In this document: positions 52,020 through 61,181 of the stretch, in pieces
Layout of the letters: every line of letters starts with the position of its first letter
How positions within the stretch are numbered: position 1 is the first letter of the stretch
Source: Myxococcus fulvus
Lineage (GTDB): Bacteria; Myxococcota; Myxococcia; Myxococcales; Myxococcaceae
DNA length: 64,000 bases
Reading direction: 5' to 3'
Assembly (NCBI RefSeq): GCF_900111765.1
Contig: NZ_FOIB01000016.1
Span: forward strand, 124,001-188,000
Notes under the pieces: model-generated
Told to the model about the DNA's origin: nothing
The model's input: only the letters and a program-made list of their open reading frames with translations
The model's database searches: none
Position numbers and translations under genes: made by a program

Positions 52020-52054
52020 ATTCATAACGAACGAGGTGTGACCAGGGTGTGACC
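52020..52054 (-). promoter_or_regulatory. SARP-type direct-repeat operator and -10 element for the monooxygenase
   Basis: On the plus strand GGTGTGACC occurs at 52035-52043 and 52046-52054, an exact 11-bp period. Reading toward the monooxygenase (minus), 8 bases follow the nearer repeat, then TATGAAT (52026-52020) as a -10-like box, about 31 bases before the start codon. Direct repeats one helical turn apart and 8 bp from the -10 box are the described arrangement for SARP activators. Confidence 0.65.
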
Positions 52055-52179
52055 GCACAGGTCGATTCGCAATGCCGTCCGCTCGTGACGGCGAGCTGCC
52101 GTGTATTGGGAATTCGAGCCGCACCGCGTGATGGGAATCACCCTGCCTGGGTTAATCCCTACCCGCGAGGGAGCCTCCG

Positions 52180-54309
52180 GTGCGACGTGTTACGTTAGGC
52201 AAGACACGCTCTTCCCTTCTTGGAACCTCGGAGGCCATGGCAGGCGACGACGCGGCAGGGACGCAAGTCTTTCATCTCGCGCTGCTCGGCGAGGCCCGCC
52301 TGCGGCATGGCGGCGCTCATCTGCCGTTGGAGCGCCGCACCGCGGCCGTGCTGACATGGCTGGCATTGGAAGGGCCGCATCCGAAGTACCGCCTCGCGGG
52401 CCTGCTGTGGGCCGAGTCGAGCGAGGCCACGGCCCGCAACAACATGCGTCAGCTGTTGCGCCGGCTGCGGCTGTCGGTGGGCGCGGAGCTGGTGCAGGGC
52501 TCGGACGTGCTGTCGCTCGTCGAGGGCGTCACCATCGACGCCGCGGAGCTGCAGGCCCACGTGCTGGCCGGACGTCACGCCCAGGCGCTCGCGCAGGAGG
52601 GCGTGCTGCTGGGCGCGCTGGAGTTCGACGACTGCCCGGAGTTCCAGGCGTGGCTGGAGAGCGCGCGGGAGCGGCTGGACAAGCTGCGCCGCCGCGCCGC
52701 GTCCGCGGAGTCGGAGGCCAAGGAGCGCGCGGGGGACTTGTCCGGCGCGCTGGTGCTGGCGGAGAGGCTGCTCTCCATGGACCCGTACTCGGAGGAGGCG
52801 TGGCGCCGGCTGATGCGGCTGCACTACATCGCGGGCGACCGGATGGCCGCGCTCAACGCCTTCGAGCGCTGCCGTCGCCTCCTGCGCGAGGAGCTGGACA
52901 CGCAGCCTTTGCCCCAGACGGTGGCCCTGGCGCGGGAGATTGAACGCGGCCCGGCCACGGCCCAGCCTCCGCGCGGCGCGCCGGCGAAGCTGCCCCTGTC
53001 CGTGCTGCGCCCGCCCGTCCTGGTGGGGCGCGAGCGCGAGTGGGCGCGGATGGAGGAGGCCTGGGCCGAGGGGAAGACCATCTTCCTGAGCGGCGAGCCC
53101 GGGGTGGGCAAGACGCGGCTGGCGCACGACTTCGCCGCCTCGCGCGGCGTGCACATGGTGCTCGAGTCGCGCCCCGGCGAGACGCACGTGGCCTACTCCA
53201 CGCACGTGCGCCTCCTGCGGCAGATCATGGCCCGCTGTCCGGACGCGACGCTCGCGCCCTGGGTGCGCCGGGAGCTCTCACGACTGATGCCGGACATGGT
53301 GGGCGCGGAGGGGCCGCCGCCGCCCATGGTGGACGAGGCCGAGCGCAGCCGCTTCCTGGAGGCCAACTGCCTGGCCATCTACCAGCTGTGCGCGGGCATG
53401 GACGCCATCGTCGCGGATGACCTGCAGTACATGGACGCGGCCACCGCGGAGTTCGCGCTGCTCATGCTCTCGCGCCGGCACGACATCCCGTCGGACGGCG
53501 TCTTCCCCCGCTTCGTGGACACGTACCGCCGCGGCGAATTGACGCCCATCGCCGCCGCCTGCATCCAGCAGCTCGTGGAGGCGGGGCTCGCGGTGGTCAT
53601 CGAGCTGGAGCCCCTGCACTCGGAGGCGGTGGGCACGCTCCTGGGCAGCCTGGAGCTGGCGGGCGCGGAGGGGCTCACGGACAACGTGATGCGCTACACG
53701 GGCGGCAACCCCCTGTTCATCATGGAGGCGCTGCGGCACCTGCTGGAGTCCGGGGGCCTGGAGCGCGGCTGGCCCGAGCAGGTGCACCCCTCCGGGCGGG
53801 GACGGGACTTGATTCAGCGCCGGCTGGAGCGGCTGTCCGCGCCCGCGCTCCAGGTGGCCCGGCTGGCGGCGCTCGCCAAGACGTCCTTCGCGGTGGAGCT
53901 GGCCAGCGAGGTGCTGGAGATGACGCCCATGTCGCTCGCCACGCACCTCTCCGAGCTGGAGGCCGCGCACGTGCTGCGCGGCGAGCGCTTCACGCATGAC
54001 CTGCTCTTCGACGTGGTGCGCGAGGCGATTCCCCCCTCGCTGGTGCCCCTGCTGCACCGCCGGCTGGCCAGCGCCCTGGAGCAGCGCAAGGCCGCGCCCG
54101 TCGTCGTCGCGCAGCACTGGCTGGAGGGCAAGGAGCCCCAGCGCGCCGCGCCCTTCCTCGTCGCCGCCGCCAACGCGGAGGCCTCCGCCTTCCGCCACAT
54201 GGAGGCCGCGCTGCTCTACTACCGCGCCGCCACCGCGCTGGAGGAGGCGGGCGCGCTCGACGAGGCCGCCCGCGTCAGGGCCCGCGCCCGGGGCATCCCC
54301 AGCGCCTGA
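52180..54309 (+). CDS. SARP-like transcriptional activator with ATPase domain
   Basis: 709 residues. The GTG at 52180 is preceded by GCGAGGGAGCCTCCG and is preferred over the ATG at 52237, whose GGAGG is too close. N-terminal OmpR-like winged helix (~30-120), BTAD helical domain (~125-255: CPEFQAWLESARERLDKLRR, MDPYSEEAWRRLMRLHYIAG), then an AAA/NACHT-type ATPase with P-loop GEPGVGKT (305-312) and a Walker B-like IVADDLQ, and helical C-terminal repeats. The layout is that of AfsR/large SARP and MalT-like STAND regulators. It probably activates the divergent monooxygenase. Confidence 0.9.
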   Translation: MRRVTLGKTRSSLLGTSEAMAGDDAAGTQVFHLALLGEARLRHGGAHLPLERRTAAVLTWLALEGPHPKYRLAGLLWAESSEATARNNMRQLLRRLRLSVGAELVQGSDVLSLVEGVTIDAAELQAHVLAGRHAQALAQEGVLLGALEFDDCPEFQAWLESARERLDKLRRRAASAESEAKERAGDLSGALVLAERLLSMDPYSEEAWRRLMRLHYIAGDRMAALNAFERCRRLLREELDTQPLPQTVALAREIERGPATAQPPRGAPAKLPLSVLRPPVLVGREREWARMEEAWAEGKTIFLSGEPGVGKTRLAHDFAASRGVHMVLESRPGETHVAYSTHVRLLRQIMARCPDATLAPWVRRELSRLMPDMVGAEGPPPPMVDEAERSRFLEANCLAIYQLCAGMDAIVADDLQYMDAATAEFALLMLSRRHDIPSDGVFPRFVDTYRRGELTPIAAACIQQLVEAGLAVVIELEPLHSEAVGTLLGSLELAGAEGLTDNVMRYTGGNPLFIMEALRHLLESGGLERGWPEQVHPSGRGRDLIQRRLERLSAPALQVARLAALAKTSFAVELASEVLEMTPMSLATHLSELEAAHVLRGERFTHDLLFDVVREAIPPSLVPLLHRRLASALEQRKAAPVVVAQHWLEGKEPQRAAPFLVAAANAEASAFRHMEAALLYYRAATALEEAGALDEAARVRARARGIPSA

Positions 54310-54316
54310 AGCCCGC

Positions 54317-55264
54317 TCACGCGCGGCGCTTCGGGGAGCGAGGCACCTCCCGGGTGCCCGTGCGCCGCTCCGCCGCCACCTCGCGCGCCACGTCCACGAA
54401 GGCGCGCAGCGCCGGTGACACCCGCGCCCGGCTGGGGAAGTAGAGATAGAAGCCATCCACGTGGGCCGCGTAGGGCTCCAGCACGACTCTCAGCGCGCCC
54501 CGCCGCACCCGCTCCGCCACGTCCGGCTCGAAGGCATACATCAAGCCCACGCCCTGCTCGACCAACGGGAACAGGCCCTGGAAGCTCGTGGCGATGAGCG
54601 GCCCGCGCACCGGCACCCGCCAGCTCTTCGCCCCGCGCTCCAGCTCCCACTGGTAGAGCGCCCCCGTGGTGTTGGAGCGGATGCAAAGACAGTCATGGGA
54701 CAGCAAGTCCTTCGGCTTCTCCGGGACGCCCCGGCGCTCCAGGTACGCGGGCGCGGCGACCACCACGAAGCGGTAGCCCTCCGACAGCCGCACCTGGACC
54801 ATGTCGCGCTCCAGCGACTCGGACATGCGGATGCCCGCGTCCAGCCCCTCCGCGACGATGTCCACCATCGCGTCCTCCACCCGCAGCTCCACCTCCGTGC
54901 GGGGATGTCGCTTCAAGAAGCGCTCGAGCATGGGCGGCAGCACGTGGTGCACCGCGATGCTCGGCACGGTGAGCTTCACCGAGCCCGTCACCTCGCCGGG
55001 CTCGGCCGCCGCGACCTTCAGCGCCGCGAGCGCCTGGTCCACCGACGGGCCCGCGTGCTCCAGGAGCCGGCGACCGGGCTCGGTGAGCGCCACGCTGCGC
55101 GTGGTCCGGGTGAGCAACGCCACGCCCAGTCGCGCCTCCAACTGCCGCACGCTCTGGCTGAGCGAGGAGGCGGACACACCCAGCTCCCGCGCCGCCACGG
55201 CGAAGCTGCGCTTGCGGGCCACCGCGAGGAAGGCATTCAGGGCATTGAGTGGAGTGAAAGCCAT
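54317..55264 (-). CDS. LysR-family transcriptional regulator
   Basis: 315 residues. Helix-turn-helix LNAFLAVARKRSFAVAAREL with SASSLSQSVRQLEARLGVAL, then an effector domain of the CrgA/DmlR-like subgroup (GSVKLTVPSIAVHHVLPPML). It is divergent from an alcohol dehydrogenase gene; such pairs commonly respond to aldehydes. Palindromes in the intergenic gap (55280-55303) are the likely binding site. Confidence 0.93.
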   Translation of the reverse strand: MAFTPLNALNAFLAVARKRSFAVAARELGVSASSLSQSVRQLEARLGVALLTRTTRSVALTEPGRRLLEHAGPSVDQALAALKVAAAEPGEVTGSVKLTVPSIAVHHVLPPMLERFLKRHPRTEVELRVEDAMVDIVAEGLDAGIRMSESLERDMVQVRLSEGYRFVVVAAPAYLERRGVPEKPKDLLSHDCLCIRSNTTGALYQWELERGAKSWRVPVRGPLIATSFQGLFPLVEQGVGLMYAFEPDVAERVRRGALRVVLEPYAAHVDGFYLYFPSRARVSPALRAFVDVAREVAAERRTGTREVPRSPKRRA

Positions 55265-55279
55265 TCGGAAGTTTTCCTA

Positions 55280-55303
55280 CACAGCCTCTGTGGATTCCAC
55301 AGA
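55280..55303. promoter_or_regulatory. Candidate LysR operator
   Basis: TCTGTGG-ATT-CCACAGA (55287-55303) is a perfect 7-bp dyad, overlapped on its left by CACAG-CCT-CTGTG (55280-55292). They lie 16-39 bases before the LysR start and about 70 before the dehydrogenase start. Confidence 0.5.
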
Positions 55304-55374
55304 TTTCCTCCGGGCGCGTGCCTACGCATATTCCTGAAGCAAGACTTCTCCCCTCTGCCAAGGAACGAAAGCCC

Positions 55375-56424
55375 ATGACCACCGTACGCGGCTACGCGGC
55401 CCAGGACGCCCGCACCCCTCTCGCCCCCTTCCAGTTCGAGCGCCGTGAGCCCGGCGTCGACGACGTCGAGCTCGACATCCTCTACTGCGGCGTCTGCCAC
55501 TCCGACATCCACCAGGCCCGCGACGAGTGGGGCGGCTCCATCTTCCCCATGGTCCCCGGCCACGAAATCATCGGCCGCGTCACGCGCGTCGGCGCCAACG
55601 TCACCCGCTTCAAGGCCGGTGACTCCGTGGGCGTCGGCTGCATGGTGGACTCGTGCCGCGCCTGCACGTCCTGCAAGGACGGCCTGGAGCAGTACTGCGA
55701 GCAGGGCGGCCCCACCGTCACGTACAACGGACGTGAGCGCGCAAGCCAGCAGCCCACCTTCGGCGGCTACTCCAGCGCCATGGTCGTGGACCAGGCCTTC
55801 GTGCTGCGCGTGCCGGACAACCTGGACCCCGCGCGCGCCGCGCCCCTCTTGTGCGCGGGCATCACCACCTGGTCCCCGCTGCACCACTGGAACGTCCGCG
55901 AAGGCCAGCGCGTGGGCATCGTCGGCCTGGGCGGCCTGGGCCACATGGGCGTGAAGTTCGCCCGCGCCCTCGGCGCGCACGTCGTCGTCCTCAGCCACTC
56001 GGAGAACAAGCGTCAGGACGCCCTGCGCCTGGGCGCCCACGAGTTCGTCGTCTCCTCCGACACGGGCCAGATGAAGGCCCGGGAGAACACCTTCGACTTC
56101 ATCCTCGACACCGTCTCCGCCCAGCACGACCTCAACGCATACCTGCGCCTGTTGCGCCGCGATGGCCAAATGGTGCTCGTCGGCGTCCCGGAGAAGCCCC
56201 TGGAGCTGGGCGCCTTCACCCTCATCGGCACCCGCCGCAAGCTCGCCGGCTCCATGATTGGCGGCATCCGCGAAACACAGGAAATGCTCGACTTCTGCGC
56301 CCAGCACGAAGTCGTGTCCGACGTGGAGGTGATTCCCATTCAGCAAGTGAACGACGCCTACACCCGGATTCTCCGGGGTGACGTGAAATACCGGTTCGTC
56401 ATCGACATGAAGAGCCTGAAGTAA
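55375..56424 (+). CDS. Zinc-dependent NAD(P)-alcohol dehydrogenase (YahK/CAD-like)
   Basis: 349 residues; the ATG at 55375 follows AAGGAACGAAAGCCC. Catalytic zinc ligands lie in YCGVCHSDIH and GHEIIGRV; the structural-zinc Cys cluster is CMVDSCRACTSCKDGLEQYC; the nucleotide-binding motif is GLGGLGHMG. SHSENKRQDA after the second strand suggests NADP preference. It reduces aldehydes or oxidises alcohols, as in E. coli YahK and cinnamyl alcohol dehydrogenases. It is probably induced through the divergent LysR regulator. Confidence 0.94.
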   Translation: MTTVRGYAAQDARTPLAPFQFERREPGVDDVELDILYCGVCHSDIHQARDEWGGSIFPMVPGHEIIGRVTRVGANVTRFKAGDSVGVGCMVDSCRACTSCKDGLEQYCEQGGPTVTYNGRERASQQPTFGGYSSAMVVDQAFVLRVPDNLDPARAAPLLCAGITTWSPLHHWNVREGQRVGIVGLGGLGHMGVKFARALGAHVVVLSHSENKRQDALRLGAHEFVVSSDTGQMKARENTFDFILDTVSAQHDLNAYLRLLRRDGQMVLVGVPEKPLELGAFTLIGTRRKLAGSMIGGIRETQEMLDFCAQHEVVSDVEVIPIQQVNDAYTRILRGDVKYRFVIDMKSLK

Positions 56425-56566
56425 AGCCTGACGCGCCGCAGCGGTGCGCGATGGGTTCGGAATTCTCCGCTGCGGGCGTTCGCGCGGGCTCTGCTGCCTG
56501 GAACAAGACAGTGGGTTGCCCGAGCGGACAGGTGCCTGCTTGGTCTCGGGTTCACATTCTCAATTC

Positions 56567-56857
56567 ATGACTACGACACTTGAGCACGCCGGTTACAACC
56601 AGATGACGATGCTGTACCCCGAGGAACACGAGCTCCAGACGCCGACGCAGTCGCTGAAGGACCCTCACTCCGCGGCCAAGCTGCGGCTGCAGGCGAGCCT
56701 GTGGCTGAGCCGTGCGCAGCGCGAGCTGCACGACGCCATCTTCCTGCGAGATGGCTCCGACGAGAGCCTGGAGCGCTACTACAGCGCCCGCGCGGAGCTC
56801 GACTCCGCGGAGGCCTACGCGCTGATGGTGGCCAAGGCCCTGCTGCAGGCCGGGTGA
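56567..56857 (+). CDS. Small hypothetical protein, helical
   Basis: 96 residues if the ATG at 56567 is used; a second ATG lies 12 codons later and no strong binding site is seen for either. The C-terminal ~60 residues form two charged helices (SAAKLRLQASLWLSRAQREL and ESLERYYSARAELDSAEAYA) like a small helical hairpin. The family is unknown. Codon use supports coding. Confidence 0.6.
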   Translation: MTTTLEHAGYNQMTMLYPEEHELQTPTQSLKDPHSAAKLRLQASLWLSRAQRELHDAIFLRDGSDESLERYYSARAELDSAEAYALMVAKALLQAG

Positions 56858-56865
56858 GCCACTCC

Positions 56866-56903
56866 GGCGCGCGCGTGGGGAGTCATCTCCTGACGCGCGC
56901 GCC
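56866..56903. terminator. Bidirectional hairpin terminator
   Basis: GGCGCGCGCGT (56866-56876) and ACGCGCGCGCC (56893-56903) pair perfectly over 11 bp, with GGAG...CTCC able to extend the stem inside. It lies between the convergent stops at 56857 and 56907. Confidence 0.55.
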
Positions 56904-56906
56904 GCT

Positions 56907-58136
56907 TCAGCTCGCGGCGCCCGATGAGCCGGTGGACGCCGGGACGGTCACGGGGGCCGGACGCTCGCTGTACGGGAAGTAGTCCTTGAGCTTCAGGAAG
57001 TGCTTCTCGAACAGGTTCCAGCTCACCAGCGCGATGCCCCACGACAGCACCGCGGCCACCACGTAGAACACCAGCTGCATCGGGAAGTCGGAGCCCGCCA
57101 CCTGCTGCAGCGGCGTCTTGAGCACGGTGCGCCGCAGGATGGCGTCCAGCGGCGAGTGCACCAGGTAGATGGCGTAGCTGTACTTGCCGTACGTCAGGAA
57201 CACGCGGTTGGAGAACACGCGGTTCAGGACACTGCCCGGCTTCGCCGCCACCACCCGATACACCAGCACCGTGTAGAGGATGCCCACCGCGGTGTAGCCG
57301 CCCGTGCGCACCACCGTCTTGAACGCCGGGCCCATCGGCAGGGCAATCATCGCCGCCACCACGGGCAGGGCCAGCCACGGCGCCCAGCGCATCCACGGGA
57401 AGGCCGACAGGCCCTTGCCCTCCGGGTGACGCAGCGCCAATGACAACAGCGCGCCCAGCGCGAGCGAGTCCACGCGGCAGAACGTCACCACGTACGTGCT
57501 CTCCTCGCTGGCGCCCGCCAGCGTGAGCCCCACCCGCACCGCCACCGCCAGGGCGATGGTGCCCAGGCACAGGCGGATGGCACCTTTGTACGAGACGGCG
57601 GCGATGAGGAACGGCCAGACGATGTAGAACTGCTCTTCAATCGCCAGCGACCACACCACGCCGAGGATGGGGTGCGTCGTGTCCACCCACAGCTGGTAGA
57701 AGTTGGACAGGTAGAGCAGGTACCAGACGGCGCCGTCCGTGGTGATGCGCTCGTCCAGGTTCAGCCGCCCCGCCAGCGACGGCAGCACCAGGAACGACAC
57801 CGCCAGCGCCGCGTAGTACAGCGGGAAGATGCGCAGCACGCGCCGCGCGTAGAAGTTGCGGAAGTAGTACGTCTGCCCCTTCGCCTCCCACAGGATGCCG
57901 GTGATGAGGAAGCCGGAGAGGACGAAGAACAGGTCCACGCCCGTCCACCCCGCACCGGCCAACCACCACGTCGCCTTGCCCGCGACGCTCTGGTCGCTCA
58001 GGTGCGTGGTGTGGAAGAAGACGACCAGGAGGACCGCGAGTCCCCGCACGCCATCGAGCACGGGCAGGTGCCCATGCAGGCGCGGAGCAGGCGCCGCCGA
58101 CGCCGCGGCGTCAGGACGGGCGAGATGGGAAGACAT
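56907..58136 (-). CDS. Acyltransferase-3 family membrane protein (OafA/YrhL-like)
   Basis: 409 residues with about ten membrane helices. The N-terminus has the family signature LDGVRGLAVLLVVFFHTTHL, including the proposed catalytic His; RxxR-type RRVLRIFPLYY and WSLAIEEQFYIVWP follow. There is no C-terminal SGNH domain. Such proteins O-acylate surface polysaccharides, lipids or antibiotics. The substrate is unknown. Confidence 0.92.
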   Translation of the reverse strand: MSSHLARPDAAASAAPAPRLHGHLPVLDGVRGLAVLLVVFFHTTHLSDQSVAGKATWWLAGAGWTGVDLFFVLSGFLITGILWEAKGQTYYFRNFYARRVLRIFPLYYAALAVSFLVLPSLAGRLNLDERITTDGAVWYLLYLSNFYQLWVDTTHPILGVVWSLAIEEQFYIVWPFLIAAVSYKGAIRLCLGTIALAVAVRVGLTLAGASEESTYVVTFCRVDSLALGALLSLALRHPEGKGLSAFPWMRWAPWLALPVVAAMIALPMGPAFKTVVRTGGYTAVGILYTVLVYRVVAAKPGSVLNRVFSNRVFLTYGKYSYAIYLVHSPLDAILRRTVLKTPLQQVAGSDFPMQLVFYVVAAVLSWGIALVSWNLFEKHFLKLKDYFPYSERPAPVTVPASTGSSGAAS

Positions 58137-58298
58137 GGGATTCTCATACCAACAACGTCAGTTCTCCAACAAGGTTGGCTCCCGGCCCTCGTGAGCGGAG
58201 CAGGCGGGCACCCGCGCGCGACGGATTCGACGGGGCGGCTGAAACTCCCGCGCGTCTCGTGACACGGTGGTGGCGTGGCTCTTCTTTCCGCGGTGAAG

Positions 58299-58892
58299 AT
58301 GGTCCTGGTGGGTGCGCCCCCATCCGACACGGAGGGTGAGCGCCGCCTGTTGCGCCGGGCCCGCACGGGGGACCCCGCCGCCTTCCGCACGCTCTTCGAG
58401 CGGCACTCGCCCGCGGTCTGGCGCTTCCTCAGGGATTTGCTCCGCGACGAGGCCGCCGCCGACGAGGCCACCCAGGAGACCTTCGTCCGCGCGCACGCGA
58501 GGCTCGGGGCGCTGCGCGATGAGGACCGGGTGGGCGCGTGGCTGCTCGGCATCGCCCGACATGTCTATCTGGAGTCCCGCCGCACCCGGGGGGTCCACGT
58601 GGACGTGGAGGACGAGGAGCACGCCGCGCACCTGGAGGCGGTGCTGCCCACGCCGTCACCCGAAGACTTGTTGTTGGACCGGGAGCTGGAGGGGCTCTTG
58701 GCCCAGGCGCTCGGGACGCTCAACGAGGAGCGGCGCGCGGCGCTGCTGTTGCGCATCGACCATGGGCTTCCCTACGAGGAGATTGCTTCGGTGATGGGCT
58801 GGTCGCTGCAGAAGGTGAAGAACGAAATCCACCGCGCGCGCCTGCGCCTGCGCGAGCAGCTGGCCGCCCATCTCGGAGGAGGACACCCATGA
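58299..58892 (+). CDS. ECF-family RNA polymerase sigma factor
   Basis: 197 residues from the ATG at 58299; GTGs at 58275 and 58293 are alternatives. Region 2 is FRTLFERHSPAVWRFLRDLL to QETFVRAHARL; region 4 is LNEERRAALLLRIDHGLPYE with a helix-turn-helix EEIASVMGWSLQKVKNEIHR. It directs RNA polymerase to stress or envelope genes. The stop overlaps the start of the zinc-finger anti-sigma gene, so the two are translationally coupled. Confidence 0.93.
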   Translation: MVLVGAPPSDTEGERRLLRRARTGDPAAFRTLFERHSPAVWRFLRDLLRDEAAADEATQETFVRAHARLGALRDEDRVGAWLLGIARHVYLESRRTRGVHVDVEDEEHAAHLEAVLPTPSPEDLLLDRELEGLLAQALGTLNEERRAALLLRIDHGLPYEEIASVMGWSLQKVKNEIHRARLRLREQLAAHLGGGHP

Positions 58893-59380
58893 GCACGTGC
58901 CGCGAGAGCGAGCTGGACGCGCTGCTGGCCGGAGAGCTTTCACCCGAGGACGCCACGAGGGTGCGCGCGCACGCGGACGCCTGCGCCGCCTGCAGGCACG
59001 CGCTGGCATGGCAGCGCGCCGAGCGCGGGTGGATGGCCCAGCGCGCGCGCCGCGAACCCCGCCGCCCTGGCCTGAGCTTCGAGGCGCTCGAGGCGCGCCT
59101 GAACGCCCGCGCCACGGCGCCCGTCGCGCGTCCGCCTCCGCGCGAGGGCGATTGGCGACACTGGGGGAAGATGATGATGGCCGCCGCCGCGGCCGTGGCC
59201 TTCGTGGGGCTGGTGCTGCCCCGGGGCGGTGTGAGCGGCCCTGGCGTGGACGAGCCCTGGAGCCGCGAGGTGCTCGTCACCGGAGGCGTGGAGGCCTGCG
59301 AGGACGCCGCCGCCGCGCTGGAGGCCCGGGTGGGCGCGTGCCTCATCGCCTCACCCGTGCTGGCCCTGCGTCGGGACTAG
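58889..59380 (+). CDS. Zinc-finger anti-sigma factor, membrane-bound
   Basis: 163 residues; CGGAGGAGGACACCC before the ATG, which overlaps the sigma stop (ATGA). Cytoplasmic zf-HC2/ZAS motif H28-x3-C32-x2-C35 (RAHADACAACRHAL), then a Pro-rich linker, one membrane helix (~95-111) and a short exported tail with Cys137 and Cys151. It would hold the sigma factor inactive until an envelope or redox signal is sensed; the two external Cys could form a disulfide. Confidence 0.88.
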   Translation: MSTCRESELDALLAGELSPEDATRVRAHADACAACRHALAWQRAERGWMAQRARREPRRPGLSFEALEARLNARATAPVARPPPREGDWRHWGKMMMAAAAAVAFVGLVLPRGGVSGPGVDEPWSREVLVTGGVEACEDAAAALEARVGACLIASPVLALRRD

Positions 59381-59387
59381 CCTCGCT

Positions 59388-61181
59388 TCACGGCGCGGGA
59401 GGCGGGCAGAGGCGCCGGGCCTCTTCCACCGCGGCCTTGGCCTGCACCAGGCCGTGGCCGAACTTGATGTCCTTGCCCGTCTCGCCCAAATCCAACGCCG
59501 TCTTCTCCAGCACCTCGCGCACCTGGACATGGGTGAGCTTGGGGCACGCGCCCAGCACCAGCGCGGCGACGCCCGCCACGTGCGGCGTGGCCATGGACGT
59601 GCCCGACTGGCGCAGGTAGTCCAGGCCCGACACGTCCACCGTCACGTTCTGGCCCACCAGGCCCTTGAGCGAGTTGGCGTTGACCAGGGTGACGGACGTC
59701 GTCGGCACCCAGAAGTCCTCCGGGTCGGTGAGCGTGAAGTTGCCCGCCCCGTCCTCGCTGGTGTTGTTGCCGACGACGATGGCCTTCGCGCCGGCGCGGA
59801 TGGCGTTGAGCGCCTTCTCCTTGAACAGGATGCCGCCGCCGCGGTCCACCAGCGCGACGAAGCCGTCACAGGTGGCGCCCTCGCCGCACGACGAGACGCG
59901 CTCGCCCAGGCCGCAGTACACCATCCGCCCCGCGTACTTGCCCACGCCGGTGTACTCCAGCGGCTCGGAGGCGAAGCGCGTGCCGCCCACGTCCACGTCG
60001 CCGTACGGCGCGCCGCCGACGATGGTCGCGCTCAGGATGCCCACGCCCGGCGCCACCAGCGACACGAAGTCCTTGCCGTACTGGGAGAACGGCGCCCACG
60101 CGTTGTTCGCGTCGATGGCGCCCACGGCGATGACGCTCTCGTAGCCCGCGGGATAGGACTTCTCCTCCGTGCCCCGGTTGCCCGTCGCGGCGATGGCCAC
60201 CATGCCCGCGTCGAACGCGCGCTTGAAGGCCGCCTCCTCCGTCTGCGAGGGCGCGATGGAGCCCAGCGACAGCGACGCGATGTGCGCGCCGCGCTCGATG
60301 CACCAGTCCATGGCCGCGATGACGTTGGACGTGTTGCCGTCGCCATTGACGTCGAGCACGCGGGCCACCAGCAGCGACACGGTGGGCGCCACGCCCACGA
60401 CGCCGTTGGGCTCCTCGCCGGGCCGCACGTGCGCGCCCGCGCCCAGTTGCGCCGCGATGGTCGCCGCCGTGTGCGTGCCGTGGCCGCCGCCCCACTTCAG
60501 CACGCCGTTCACGCGCCCCTGGTCCAGCGGCTCGTCGTCTCCGTCGAGCAGGTCCTTGCCCTCCAGGTATGCCGCCGCCAGCTCCGGGTGCCGGTTGTCC
60601 CAGCCGCTGTCGATGATGCACACCTTGATGCCCGTGCCCGAGGGCGCGCCGTCATCCAGCACACCGTCGTTGTTCGCGTCCCAGACCTGGGGCGCCTGCA
60701 CGCGCTGCAGTCCCGCGGTGTACTCGCCCGTGGATCCGCTCGTGTTGGGCAGCACGCCCTGCAGCAGGGACGGGGACAGCGGGCTCGGCATCCCGAACGC
60801 GCGCACCACGCGGTCGGGCTCCACGCGCAGCACGTCGGGATTCTTCTCGAGCGCCGCGCGGGCCTCGGGCGACACCTTCGCGGCGATGGTGTTCAGGTGG
60901 GGGAAGCGGCGGTGGACCTGGGCGCCCACGCGCCGGGCCGACTCGGTGAGCGTGTCCAGGTTGGACACGGCGCTGGCGGACACGCGGGGACGGAAGGTGA
61001 TGAGCACCGGCTCCGCGCCATCCTCGCCGGCGAGCGGGTTGAGCGACTGACGCGCGGTGCCCGGCAGCGACAGCTCCTCCGTCCCGGGGCAGACCTCCTC
61101 GGTGACCGAGGGCTCCCTGTCGGGGACCTTGGTGCACGCCACCGCCCCACCGAGCAACCCGAGCCAGACCCAACGCTTCAT
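59388..61181 (-). CDS. Subtilisin-like (S8) serine protease lipoprotein with PA domain
   Basis: 597 residues. The ATG at 61181 has AAGGAGA at ideal spacing; another ATG two codons upstream is too close. Lipobox GGAVAC. An inhibitor-I9-like propeptide (~65-130: LITFRPRVSASAVSNLDTLT) precedes the catalytic domain: Asp in VCIIDSGWD, His in GGHGTHTAATIAA, Ser in SGTSMATPHVAGVAAL. A protease-associated (PA) insert lies between His and Ser (DGFVALVDRGGGILFKEKAL). This matches lactocepin/subtilisin-type secreted proteases. It is probably a surface-bound digestive protease. Confidence 0.93.
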   Translation of the reverse strand: MKRWVWLGLLGGAVACTKVPDREPSVTEEVCPGTEELSLPGTARQSLNPLAGEDGAEPVLITFRPRVSASAVSNLDTLTESARRVGAQVHRRFPHLNTIAAKVSPEARAALEKNPDVLRVEPDRVVRAFGMPSPLSPSLLQGVLPNTSGSTGEYTAGLQRVQAPQVWDANNDGVLDDGAPSGTGIKVCIIDSGWDNRHPELAAAYLEGKDLLDGDDEPLDQGRVNGVLKWGGGHGTHTAATIAAQLGAGAHVRPGEEPNGVVGVAPTVSLLVARVLDVNGDGNTSNVIAAMDWCIERGAHIASLSLGSIAPSQTEEAAFKRAFDAGMVAIAATGNRGTEEKSYPAGYESVIAVGAIDANNAWAPFSQYGKDFVSLVAPGVGILSATIVGGAPYGDVDVGGTRFASEPLEYTGVGKYAGRMVYCGLGERVSSCGEGATCDGFVALVDRGGGILFKEKALNAIRAGAKAIVVGNNTSEDGAGNFTLTDPEDFWVPTTSVTLVNANSLKGLVGQNVTVDVSGLDYLRQSGTSMATPHVAGVAALVLGACPKLTHVQVREVLEKTALDLGETGKDIKFGHGLVQAKAAVEEARRLCPPPAP

